From Bifidobacterium polysaccharolyticum (GTDB lineage: Bacteria > Actinomycetota > Actinomycetes > Actinomycetales > Bifidobacteriaceae): a DNA stretch of 64,000 nucleotides. The translations under genes were made by a program, and so were the position numbers. Of this stretch, positions 37,912-46,183 are shown piece after piece (position 1 is the first letter of the stretch; the number at the start of each line of letters is the position of its first letter). The notes under the pieces were generated by a model. It searched no databases and was not told the origin of the DNA. It saw only the letters and a program-made list of their open reading frames with translations. The stretch is from the NCBI RefSeq assembly GCF_016101585.1, contig NZ_JACFQG010000001.1, positions 186,001 through 250,000 of the forward strand, in the 5' to 3' direction.

Positions 37912-37924
37912 TTAATCGGTTTAA
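37912..37924. promoter_or_regulatory. LacI-family operator site 2
   Basis: TTAATCGGTTTAA, matching the AAYCGRTT core of the other sites. Its centre lies about 22-23 bp from site 3, roughly two helical turns, which would suit side-by-side or cooperative binding upstream of the transporter promoter. Confidence 0.6.
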
Positions 37925-37934
37925 AGGAATAAAC

Positions 37935-37946
37935 TTAACCGGTTGA
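37935..37946. promoter_or_regulatory. LacI-family operator site 3 overlapping the -35 box
   Basis: TTAACCGGTTGA contains the perfect palindrome AACCGGTT and overlaps the first bases of the TTGACA -35 element at 37943-37948. This is the position expected for direct repression of the transporter operon. Confidence 0.7.
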
Positions 37947-37971
37947 CAAAACGTGCATAGGTTGCTATTTT
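37943..37971 (+). promoter_or_regulatory. Promoter of the sugar transporter operon
   Basis: Consensus TTGACA (37943-37948), a 17-nt spacer and TATTTT (37966-37971). Transcription would start near 37978, giving a leader of about 135 nt. The leader begins with an imperfect inverted repeat at 37979-38014 (ATCGAATCCATTC versus GAATGAATCGAT). The rest of the 470-bp divergent gap is A+T-rich and holds no gene. Confidence 0.75.
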
Positions 37972-38112
37972 GTCAAGTATCGAATCCATTCATGTGATTC
38001 AGGAATGAATCGATGCTGAACTATTTCCAATAATGCCAATGAATGTGCTTTATCGGAACCGCTCAATATGTTGCATAAATGAAGATCAATGGATTTCAAC
38101 GAGGAGATTTCA

Positions 38113-39516
38113 ATGAAGAATGCACGCAAATTGATTGCAGTAGCTTTGGCTGGCTTATGTTTTTGGCCCTTGTCTGGATGTGGAGGAAACGGAGCTGCTG
38201 ATTCAAATGGACAAGCGACAAAACTGAATTATCCATCTATCAAACTCGGTACGACCGGAAAGGATATTCACACCAAAATAAAGCTTTTTAATCACAAGAC
38301 CGACATGTCCGTTGATACTTATCCTGGCAAAAACTGGAAGCAGTATGTCGCTGATTTCAACAAGCTGTATCCAGGCATCTCCATTGAGATAGAAACCGAT
38401 ACCAATTATGCCGGCGATGCCTTAACGAGGCTGCAGGGCAAGGATTGGGGCGACATGATGATGATACCTGCGGTGGATCGTTCTGATCTCAGTACATATT
38501 TTTTGCCTTTTGGCACCAAAGAGGAAATGTCAAAGGTGATTCGTTGGTCCAATGCTTCTGAATATGGCGGAAAAGTATATGGCGTGCCGAGCAACGGAAA
38601 CGGTCTGGGGATCGTCTACAACAAACGAATCTTCAAGGAGGCCGGGATTAATGAGAATCCGAAAACGCCTCAGGAATTCATACAGGCCTTGAAAGCCATA
38701 AAAGAAAAGACAAAAGCTATACCGCTATATACAAATTATGCAGCAGGTTGGACAATGGCAGCTTGGGACGGATATATTGGCGTCAACGCCACCGGGGATG
38801 GGCGTTATATGAACCAAAAACTGTTGCACACAAAAAATCCTTTCTCTGATCCAGGAGATGACACCCACGCTTACAATGTCTACAAGATTCTCTATGACGC
38901 TGTTTCAGACGGTTTGACTGAAGACGATTATTCGACGACTGATTGGGAGTCAAGCAAAGCCAGAATCAACCGAGGTGAGATAGCCACAATGGTTCTAGGT
39001 GCCTGGGCAGTCTCACAATGCAAAAATGCTGCAGACCATCCGGACGATATCGGTTATATGCCATTCCCGATTAGTGTCAAAAACAAGCAATACACGGTTT
39101 CTGCTGGGGATTATGCATATGGCATAAATAGTCATGTGTCAAAGACTCGTCAAGAGGCGTCAATGATCTTTATCAAATGGATGACGGAGCGTTCCGGTTT
39201 CGCCAAGAATGAGGGAGGTATACCCACAGCGCAGTCTGACAAGAGCATGCCTGACGCCTACAAGGAATTCGCTGATGTTCATTTTGTCGAGGACCAGCCA
39301 TCCGTCAAAGGTGAAGAAGATCTGTTTAATACTTTGAATTCTGACTCGGAGCTTGCAGTAAATTCAGGCGGCAATGCGCGAATTCAAGCCATTGTAGAGC
39401 ATGCTTCCAAGCATGACAAACCATACAATGACCTGGTCAAGGATTGGAATTCCAAGTGGAATGATGCTCTGAAAACCGAGGGCATCGAAGCGCAGTATGA
39501 CACAGCCAGTAAGTAA
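38113..39516 (+). CDS. Sugar ABC transporter solute-binding lipoprotein (CUT1 family)
   Basis: About 467 residues. It starts at ATG 38113 with GAGGAG 6 nt upstream, not at the ATG 24 bp earlier. The signal peptide MKNARKLIAVALAGLCFWPL ends in lipobox LSGC (Cys23), so the protein is a membrane-anchored lipoprotein. The mature part is a type I extracellular binding protein (GVPSNGNGLGIVYNKRIFKEAG, ALKAIKEKTKAIPLY, INRGEIATMVLGAWAV, EASMIFIKWMTE). It captures the oligosaccharide outside the cell and delivers it to the two permeases that follow. The substrate, inferred from neighbours, is beta-manno-oligosaccharide. Confidence 0.9.
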   Translation: MKNARKLIAVALAGLCFWPLSGCGGNGAADSNGQATKLNYPSIKLGTTGKDIHTKIKLFNHKTDMSVDTYPGKNWKQYVADFNKLYPGISIEIETDTNYAGDALTRLQGKDWGDMMMIPAVDRSDLSTYFLPFGTKEEMSKVIRWSNASEYGGKVYGVPSNGNGLGIVYNKRIFKEAGINENPKTPQEFIQALKAIKEKTKAIPLYTNYAAGWTMAAWDGYIGVNATGDGRYMNQKLLHTKNPFSDPGDDTHAYNVYKILYDAVSDGLTEDDYSTTDWESSKARINRGEIATMVLGAWAVSQCKNAADHPDDIGYMPFPISVKNKQYTVSAGDYAYGINSHVSKTRQEASMIFIKWMTERSGFAKNEGGIPTAQSDKSMPDAYKEFADVHFVEDQPSVKGEEDLFNTLNSDSELAVNSGGNARIQAIVEHASKHDKPYNDLVKDWNSKWNDALKTEGIEAQYDTASK

Positions 39517-39534
39517 ATATCCAAGCTGATCAAG

Positions 39535-39567
39535 AGGCTGCCGACGGCGCTTTACCGTCGGCAGCCT
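39535..39567 (+). promoter_or_regulatory. Intercistronic hairpin between binding protein and permease genes
   Basis: A perfect 13-bp stem (AGGCTGCCGACGG/CCGTCGGCAGCCT) with a 7-nt loop and no following T-run. Hairpins in this position commonly protect the binding-protein mRNA from 3' decay or cause partial termination, so that the binding protein outnumbers the permeases. Confidence 0.75.
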
Positions 39568-39591
39568 GGACAAACCAAGGAAGAAGGAGTT

Positions 39592-40650
39592 ATGACAGCA
39601 ACAACGGTTGAGTCTTCGCTGCCTCCTGATGTTCCGGACAACAAGCGACCCTTTGATTGGAGAAAGGGCATCATTATTGTGGCCTTTTGTTTCATTCCTT
39701 TGACGCTTCTTGTTGTTTTTACTTATGTTCCGTTTGGGCAAATGGTTGGATTCAGCTTCTACCGCATGAAATATATCGGTGTTCCCCATTGGGTAGGTTT
39801 GCAGAATTATCGCCAGATTGTGACAAGGCCGGACATACTGCCCTCTCTGAAACTTAGTTTATATTACATGGCGGGGTCAGTACTTCATATTTCGTTGGCG
39901 TTGTATCTTGCAACCATACTGAGTTTCCGGGTAAGATGCGGCAATCTTTTTAAGGGTTTGTTCTTCTTTCCCTATCTCATCAATGGCATAGCTGTCGGTT
40001 TTATATTTAAATTCTTCTATACCAGGGGTTTCATATTTGACAGCGTTCTCCAATGGTGCGGTTTCAGTTTAAACAGCCTGCCGTATTGGCTGAAGGATCA
40101 GTCCATCAACAACTGGTCATTGGTGGGCGCCTCCGTCTGGCGATATATGGGCCAAACCATGATTCTATTCATAGGAGCCATCATGTCTATCGATCAATCA
40201 CTCTATGAAGCTGCCGAAATAGATGGGGCCAATAAGTTCCAGCAATTTCTACATATAATTCTTCCGAGCATCAAAACGATCCTGGTTCTGAATGTCGTGT
40301 TGTCGGTTACTGGAGCCTTAAGCGTTTTTGAGATTCCATTTGTAATAACTACCGGGGCCAACGGCACAGGAAGTTATTTCGTTCTTATGGACCGCATAGC
40401 ACATACAAATCAAAAAGTAGGTTTGGCTTCGGCTATGGCTGTAGTCTTGTTGATTGTTATTTTGATATTCGCACTTTTGCAGCAAATTCTGTTCAAATTC
40501 CTTTTCCGAAATCAGGACGATGGAGTTAAAGCAGCAAAAAGGCGTGACCGTCGTGCCAAGCGTCAAAGGAATCGCATCGCTGCGGGTAAGGCACCGCTAC
40601 TTGCAAATGGTAGACGACAGAAGGCTTACAGCATGGAGCGGGGGCAGTGA
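39592..40650 (+). CDS. Sugar ABC transporter permease 1 (LplB/MalF-like)
   Basis: 352 residues. Six hydrophobic segments (GIIIVAFCFIPLTLLVVFTY first), with the coupling EAA loop SLYEAAEIDGANKFQQFLHI facing the ATPase. It forms the translocation pore with the next permease. GAAGGAG is upstream of the ATG at 39592. The basic C-terminal tail (KRRDRRAKRQRN) is cytoplasmic. No ATPase gene accompanies it. Confidence 0.9.
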   Translation: MTATTVESSLPPDVPDNKRPFDWRKGIIIVAFCFIPLTLLVVFTYVPFGQMVGFSFYRMKYIGVPHWVGLQNYRQIVTRPDILPSLKLSLYYMAGSVLHISLALYLATILSFRVRCGNLFKGLFFFPYLINGIAVGFIFKFFYTRGFIFDSVLQWCGFSLNSLPYWLKDQSINNWSLVGASVWRYMGQTMILFIGAIMSIDQSLYEAAEIDGANKFQQFLHIILPSIKTILVLNVVLSVTGALSVFEIPFVITTGANGTGSYFVLMDRIAHTNQKVGLASAMAVVLLIVILIFALLQQILFKFLFRNQDDGVKAAKRRDRRAKRQRNRIAAGKAPLLANGRRQKAYSMERGQ

Positions 40651-41543
40651 TGCAAGCGAAAAAGATGACAGCGACAATCGATAGTTTAGGTCGATTCCGA
40701 GCGAATCGATTGCCTCTTAAGGATATCATTTTCAACATACTCAAATATGCAGTACTGATATTCCTGGCTTTCTGGTTTATGCTGCCCTTGATAAGCTGTG
40801 TGATCACTGCGGCCAAAACTGATAAGGAATACGCCACAACCACAGTTACGCAGTTGCCAAAGAACTGGTTCAATATACAAAGCTATATCAATGCTTTTAC
40901 CCTCTCCAATATGGGTAACGCCTTCAAGAACTCGATTATTATTCTTGTAGTCGTTTTAGTCTGTACTACCTTAATTGGCACGCAGCTTGCCTACGTTCTA
41001 AGCAGATTCACGTTTCCGGGCAATACTCTTATCAGAGGGTTGTTTACTGTTGCTGCTCTCTTGCCCGGCATTGCAATGCAAGTTGCCTTGTATAAAATGA
41101 TGGTTGGCATGCATGCGGTCAATTCGCTGTGGGGATACATTATCATGTCGATGGGCACTGATGTGATTTCCATATATGTTTTCATACAGTATTTTGAGAA
41201 TATTCCAATTTCCTTGGATGAATCCGCTATAGTGGATGGTGCTTCATATTTTACTGTCTACTCAAAGATCTTGTTGCCGTTGCTTAAGCCAGCAATCGTC
41301 ACCTGCGTCATTCTGAAAGGTGTCGGTGTTTATAACGAGTATTATGCCGCAAACCTGTATCTGCAAAGTGCGAATTTGAAGACCGTTGCTATAGCGCTGT
41401 ATACTTTCACCGGCCCGCAGGGAAGCAAATACAATCTTATTTGCGCGGGAGTGATTCTGACTCTGCTTCCGATGCTCGTGCTGTTCCTGCTTTTCCAAAA
41501 GCAGATATACACCGGTATAGCAGCCGGAGCAGTAAAGGAGTAA
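40650..41543 (+). CDS. Sugar ABC transporter permease 2 (MalG-like)
   Basis: About 297 residues. The ATG at 40650 overlaps the previous stop (TGATG), implying coupled translation. Six membrane helices begin with YAVLIFLAFWFMLPLISCVI. The EAA-type loop is PISLDESAIVDGASYFTVY, followed by ILLPLLKPAIVT, typical of MalG-type partners. The permease must borrow a shared ATPase encoded elsewhere, as is usual for CUT1 systems in bifidobacteria (family knowledge). Confidence 0.9.
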   Translation: MQAKKMTATIDSLGRFRANRLPLKDIIFNILKYAVLIFLAFWFMLPLISCVITAAKTDKEYATTTVTQLPKNWFNIQSYINAFTLSNMGNAFKNSIIILVVVLVCTTLIGTQLAYVLSRFTFPGNTLIRGLFTVAALLPGIAMQVALYKMMVGMHAVNSLWGYIIMSMGTDVISIYVFIQYFENIPISLDESAIVDGASYFTVYSKILLPLLKPAIVTCVILKGVGVYNEYYAANLYLQSANLKTVAIALYTFTGPQGSKYNLICAGVILTLLPMLVLFLLFQKQIYTGIAAGAVKE

Positions 41544-41666
41544 ATCACTCTTCCTAACAAAGCAAAGGTGTTGATGCAGAGGCTACAAGATCAATCTACT
41601 TGTGTCTCGGTTAAGAGAATTTCATTGGACAGGTATAAACCGATCAGCTGTGGAGAAGGAATAAGA

Positions 41667-44378
41667 ATGACGTCTGGACAGTTGCACTCAACAAGTGATT
41701 CTGTGTGTTTCCTATCACTCAACAAAGAATGGAATGTGCGGGCTCTCAACCCTGAAAAGGCACCAACCAATCTTCGAGAAAGTCTGCGTGAGGGCTTTCC
41801 TGCTGAAGTACCGGGCGAAGTTACCCTGGACCTTCTGAGGGCAGGGCTGATATCCGATCCATTTGATGGCGACAATGAGCGGATGCAACAGTGGATCGGC
41901 GACATTGATTGGCAATACACATGTCATTTTGCATGGCATGAAGATGATCAGCAATGTCATGATTTGGTGGCTTGCGGGTTAGACACCGTGGCCTTGGTGC
42001 AACTCAATGGCCGTGTGCTGGGAACCGGCAAGAATTTTTATTGCATGTACCGGTGGAATATTGACGGTTTTCTGCAACAAGGCATAAATACGTTGGTTGT
42101 TACTCTGAATTCACCTGTTCGAGAATCTGAAAAGTGCGAAAAGCTTATTGGGTATTATCCGCATACTGAGCATCATGCATTCAACCAACTGCGCAAGCCG
42201 GCCTACCAATTTGGATGGGATTGGGGCATTGATGTGGCCGGAGTTGGCATATGGAGGCCTATTGGCATTGATTCTTGGTCACAGACAAGAATCCGAGCCG
42301 TGCGACCGTTCATTCAGGTGCAGGATGATGGCACAGGCGTTGCTGAGGTTCACGTCGATCTCGACTGGGCTCGACTTTCTACGTCTCTGCCAGGCAAACA
42401 ACCCCCTTCGGAGATTGCTCCGGTGGAATATCAACTGACGGTTGAAGGCCATGGGACGAGAAAGGCTGTGGAGGGAACCATTGCTTATGGAGTCTCTGAA
42501 CTGGTTTCGACTGTGAAGGTTCCTGAAGCTATGCTGTGGTGGCCACGCGGGTACGGGGAACAGCCCTTATACGATTTGTCTATGCGTGTCGGAACGGCCG
42601 AATGGAAGGGACGGATTGGCTTTCGTACGGTAACGGTGGATACCAGGGCAGATAAGGATGGACGTCCTTTTCGTCTATATATCAACGGGCTTCCAATTCA
42701 TGCAAGAGGGTTCAATTGGGTGCCTCTGGATGCGTTCATTTCCAGGGCGGATTCAGCGACGTATCGAGCTCGATTCCAAGATCTTGTCGAATCAAATGCC
42801 AACATGGTCAGAGCATGGGGAGGTGGCATTTACGAAACAGATGAATTTTATGATCTAGCTGATGAGTATGGGATCATGGTCTGGCAGGATTTCGCTTTTG
42901 CATGCGCCGCATATCCAGAAACAGCCGAAATGCGCCAAGAAGTCGAGTCTGAGGCAATACAGCAGATCAGTAGATTATGCCCGCATCCGAGTCTGGTTGT
43001 ATGGAATGGTTCGAATGAAAATTATGTTGCTTACGCACAGTGGGACGGTTTTAAGCAGGCGTTGAACGACGATCAAGAACCGAATAACGCTTACGGTTAT
43101 GGCGAAAGGGGATGGGGAGATTATTATTATTCTTTGCTATTGCCCAAATTGCTGAAGCGACTTGATAATACTCGTGTTTATATACCAAGTTCTCCCATGA
43201 GTTTCACTCCATTCGTGGACGCTAATGCCGATACGGATGGCACCATGCACATCTGGGATGTATGGAACAATGCTGATTACCATCGATACCGCGCCTATCG
43301 CCCTCGTTTCGCTGACGAATTTGGATACCAAGCCCCTCCAGCCTGGAGCACTTTGATGAGAGTGATCCACGATCCTCAGCCTGGACCGTCTTCTCCTCAG
43401 ATGTTGGTTCATCAAAAGGCTTCGTCAGGCAATGAAAAACTGGCAAAAGGCATGCGGTCCCATTTGACTCCAGGACAATTTGAAGACATCGCTTACGGTC
43501 TGGATGGTTCACGAAATTGGTTAATCCCCAGTGATCGTTGGCGTGATTTGGAGGATTGGCACTGGGCCTGCCAGCTGCAACAAGGGCAGGCAATTCGCTT
43601 CGGGCTGGAACACATGAGATCATTGGAACCGCTCAACGCTGGAACATTGATTTGGCAGCTCAACGATGATTGGCCGGTTATTTCCTGGTCGGCGATAGAC
43701 TATGACGGGCACAAAAAGCCGCTTTGGTTTGTGGCACGCACATGCTTCGCGCCCTGCTTTGCAACAATTCAGCCATGGACTTCCAATCAGAGGATACAGG
43801 ATCGGAGCTGGGAGGGTTCCCAGGTGGATCCAGACAGCCTCGCTCTTGTGCTAATCAACGACAGCATCTGTGACCAGCATGTGACTTGGAAGGTTGAACG
43901 ACGTACCTTAGGGGGAGCTGTATTAGCTCAGCAGGTTTTCCACGTCGATATAGAGCGGCTGAGTAAAAGGACTCTCTTACTGAATGACGATGTGGCAGCC
44001 TGCTCCGATCCATATAATGAGCTGCTTGTGGCTACGCCGAATGGGCAAGCAATCAGTAATCCGACATTTGCCAGAACCGTTTACGACTTTGCTGAAGTGA
44101 TCGATCAACATTTGAATCCCAATCCTCTATCAGTACAAGCAAAAACGTGTACAGATGGGTATCTTTTGGAAATTACTGCCAATGCGTACGCTCGCGATAT
44201 CTTCTGCATGGTTGACAAAATTGATTCTTCAGCCTCCATCGATGGCGGAATGGTTTCTCTGCTTCCGGGAGAAAGTCTGCGTTGGCATATAGCTTCGCGA
44301 AAGAAGGTGGATCCCCAGGGTTTTGCCCAAAAACGTGTGTTGCGTTGCGCCAATGATTTGCGAGAATGCCATCAGTGA
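41667..44378 (+). CDS. GH2 beta-mannosidase
   Basis: About 903 residues from ATG 41667 (GGAGAAGGA 6 nt upstream). An N-terminal sugar-binding beta-sandwich (SLNKEWNVRALN, VPGEVTLDLL, KPAYQFGWDWGIDVAGVGIW) precedes an immunoglobulin-like domain and the barrel (RGFNWVPLDAFI, MVRAWGGGIYETDEFYDLAD). Acid/base Glu451 lies in LVVWNGSNENY and nucleophile Glu551 in PRFADEFGYQ. The WDWG and AWGGGIYE blocks are characteristic of beta-mannosidases rather than beta-galactosidases in GH2. No signal peptide, so it should release mannose from the non-reducing end of imported oligosaccharides in the cytoplasm. Last structural gene of the transporter operon. Confidence 0.9.
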   Translation: MTSGQLHSTSDSVCFLSLNKEWNVRALNPEKAPTNLRESLREGFPAEVPGEVTLDLLRAGLISDPFDGDNERMQQWIGDIDWQYTCHFAWHEDDQQCHDLVACGLDTVALVQLNGRVLGTGKNFYCMYRWNIDGFLQQGINTLVVTLNSPVRESEKCEKLIGYYPHTEHHAFNQLRKPAYQFGWDWGIDVAGVGIWRPIGIDSWSQTRIRAVRPFIQVQDDGTGVAEVHVDLDWARLSTSLPGKQPPSEIAPVEYQLTVEGHGTRKAVEGTIAYGVSELVSTVKVPEAMLWWPRGYGEQPLYDLSMRVGTAEWKGRIGFRTVTVDTRADKDGRPFRLYINGLPIHARGFNWVPLDAFISRADSATYRARFQDLVESNANMVRAWGGGIYETDEFYDLADEYGIMVWQDFAFACAAYPETAEMRQEVESEAIQQISRLCPHPSLVVWNGSNENYVAYAQWDGFKQALNDDQEPNNAYGYGERGWGDYYYSLLLPKLLKRLDNTRVYIPSSPMSFTPFVDANADTDGTMHIWDVWNNADYHRYRAYRPRFADEFGYQAPPAWSTLMRVIHDPQPGPSSPQMLVHQKASSGNEKLAKGMRSHLTPGQFEDIAYGLDGSRNWLIPSDRWRDLEDWHWACQLQQGQAIRFGLEHMRSLEPLNAGTLIWQLNDDWPVISWSAIDYDGHKKPLWFVARTCFAPCFATIQPWTSNQRIQDRSWEGSQVDPDSLALVLINDSICDQHVTWKVERRTLGGAVLAQQVFHVDIERLSKRTLLLNDDVAACSDPYNELLVATPNGQAISNPTFARTVYDFAEVIDQHLNPNPLSVQAKTCTDGYLLEITANAYARDIFCMVDKIDSSASIDGGMVSLLPGESLRWHIASRKKVDPQGFAQKRVLRCANDLRECHQ

Positions 44379-44474
44379 ATCTTAGGCTACTACAATAGCT
44401 TGGTACGTGCTGTAAAGTGCACGGGTCTGCATTCGCCCTCGTTTTCAAGCTATGCATTGACGGGAGAACAGAGC

Positions 44475-45506
44475 ATGGTATTGCCGAAGTCGAAAGTGAC
44501 TATTTCTGATGTGGCCCAAGAGGCTGGTGTCTCCAACAGTGCTGTCTCTTATGCTCTTAATGGTAAACCTGGTGTTTCAAGTAAAACACGGCGAAAGGTA
44601 TTGGACGTAGCTGAACATCTTGGATGGCGGCCTAATAGCGCGGCCAAGGCGCTTTCCGATGCCAAGACCCACAATGTGGGACTGGTGCTTACGTACGACA
44701 CCGGTATCCTGTCAGTCGAGTCCTACACGATGGAGCTTATTGCCGGGTTGACGACAGAGCTGGAGAAAAAGGGTTATTCGCTATTATTGCGATCCTCGCA
44801 AAGTCGGCAACAGGAGGTGGCAATTCTCAAAGAATGGATCAGTGCCGGTGCAGTTGACGCCACGTTGATCATGAATCTAGAGCTGGGCGATCCACGGATG
44901 GCTCTATTCAAACGTCACCCTGATATGCCTGTGCTGGCTTTGTGCGATGTCTCAATTGCTGATGGGTTGCCGTCTTTGTCTGATAATGCTCAGAGCGCGG
45001 CTCATCTTATTGTTGATTATTTGCATGAAATAGGTCATCACAAGATTGCAAGAATAGCTGGACCCGAGACTTTGGAGCATACTTTCGTCAGAGATAATGC
45101 CTTTGTTGAGGAAGTGGCGGAATTAGGCTTACAGTACAGTTGTTTTCACACTGATTATTCGCCTGACGAAGCACGAGCAAGTACGAAACGATTTTTGCAA
45201 TTGCCTGAAAGACCAACGGCTATTGTTTATGACAGCGATGTGATGGCGCTCTCTTCGCTCAAGACGATTGCGGACATGGGGCTGCGGATTCCTGAGGACC
45301 TCTCGGTTATTTCGTGGAACAATTCTTTTATGTGCGAGGTCGGACGGCCAAGTATAACAGCATTGGACCGTGATGTTGTGGCGAGAGGTCGGAAAGCAGC
45401 TCAAATGATGCTGGCCTTGATTGCAGGAGACAGGGTCAGTTCTCAAAGCGAGGATGACAGCAGTCTCATTTTCCGCCAGTCGAGTGGTCCCCTGGAAACC
45501 CATTGA
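44475..45506 (+). CDS. LacI-family transcriptional regulator of the mannan locus
   Basis: 343 residues from ATG 44475 (GGGAGAA upstream). HTH residues 8-60 read VTISDVAQEAGVSNSAVSYA, then LNGKPGVSSKTRRKVL and the hinge helix WRPNSAAKALSD. A periplasmic-binding-protein-like effector domain follows (GLVLTYDTGIL, HEIGHHKIARIAGPE, PTAIVYDSDVMALSSLK, VISWNNSFM). It most likely represses the locus by binding the AAYCGRTT operators at 37758, 37912, 37935 and 47057, and is released by an imported or processed sugar. It lies 96 bp after the beta-mannosidase, so it may be read from the same transcript. No operator was found in front of it. Confidence 0.9.
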   Translation: MVLPKSKVTISDVAQEAGVSNSAVSYALNGKPGVSSKTRRKVLDVAEHLGWRPNSAAKALSDAKTHNVGLVLTYDTGILSVESYTMELIAGLTTELEKKGYSLLLRSSQSRQQEVAILKEWISAGAVDATLIMNLELGDPRMALFKRHPDMPVLALCDVSIADGLPSLSDNAQSAAHLIVDYLHEIGHHKIARIAGPETLEHTFVRDNAFVEEVAELGLQYSCFHTDYSPDEARASTKRFLQLPERPTAIVYDSDVMALSSLKTIADMGLRIPEDLSVISWNNSFMCEVGRPSITALDRDVVARGRKAAQMMLALIAGDRVSSQSEDDSSLIFRQSSGPLETH

Positions 45507-45543
45507 CTCTTTAGACACGAAACTCGTCATTCAATCACCTGCT

Positions 45544-46179
45544 CTATGATCGCGGTGCAGGTGGAGGAGCAATCCGACGCAAAAATGCATTCGCGATATA
45601 TGCCGTGACACCCGTTCCCAAAATGCTCCATATAAGCAAAATGGCAGGAATCGAGGCCGGTGTGACGATTACGAGTATCAGGGGCAATAGCTTTAAAGCG
45701 GCTATGGTGCATGCATATAGGGGATGCAGCAGGGCTAGCCGAGCTGAGGCCGTTATCAGTTGCGCAGCCTTTGCATCGCTGCGAGCAGCGAGCGGGAATA
45801 CAAATGAACCAGCTGCTATTAATACAAAAGAAGTTGTTGCTACTATCCCGTAAGCCAGTGAAGACAAATCAGAGCCCATCATCCCGTTGGAAAAATACCA
45901 AAGGTCAAAGCCAGCCAAAGAGACTAGAGATGCCATCACGATTGTCAATTTGAATGACCGTAGTATATTTTTAAGCAGTCCACGGAAGAAGTGTCTGATC
46001 ATATGGCTTCCGCGGCCAGTTTGAAGTTGTTCAATCTGAATGTACAAGGCAGTGTCGGCTGCACCTATGGTAACCAGGGGAATACAGGATATAATCCAAC
46101 AAATACTGAGTACTGATAAGTCTCCGATGGCTGACATGACGGTATTATATGGGCTATCCTGCCGAAACATAGATGTCAT
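45544..46179 (-). CDS. DUF624/YesL-like membrane protein
   Basis: About 211 residues (ATG 46179, GGAAGG 7 nt upstream). Five to six hydrophobic helices. The N-terminal pattern NTVMSAIGDLSVLSICWIIS followed by CIPLVTIGAADTALY is the signature of the DUF624 (YesL) family. Members occur next to sugar ABC transporter and glycosidase genes in Firmicutes and Actinobacteria, but their biochemical role is not established. It starts 4 bp after the preceding minus-strand gene and forms a two-gene unit with it. Confidence 0.83.
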   Translation of the reverse strand: MTSMFRQDSPYNTVMSAIGDLSVLSICWIISCIPLVTIGAADTALYIQIEQLQTGRGSHMIRHFFRGLLKNILRSFKLTIVMASLVSLAGFDLWYFSNGMMGSDLSSLAYGIVATTSFVLIAAGSFVFPLAARSDAKAAQLITASARLALLHPLYACTIAALKLLPLILVIVTPASIPAILLIWSILGTGVTAYIANAFLRRIAPPPAPRS

Positions 46180-46183
46180 CAGC

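Noticed and set aside
38055-38066. GGAACCGCTCAA as a fifth LacI operator
   Set aside because: It matches only one half-site and lacks the symmetric RTT half.
38089-38112. Upstream ATG for the sugar-binding lipoprotein
   Set aside because: GAGGAG lies between the two ATGs, and only the later start gives a proper signal peptide with n-region at the terminus.
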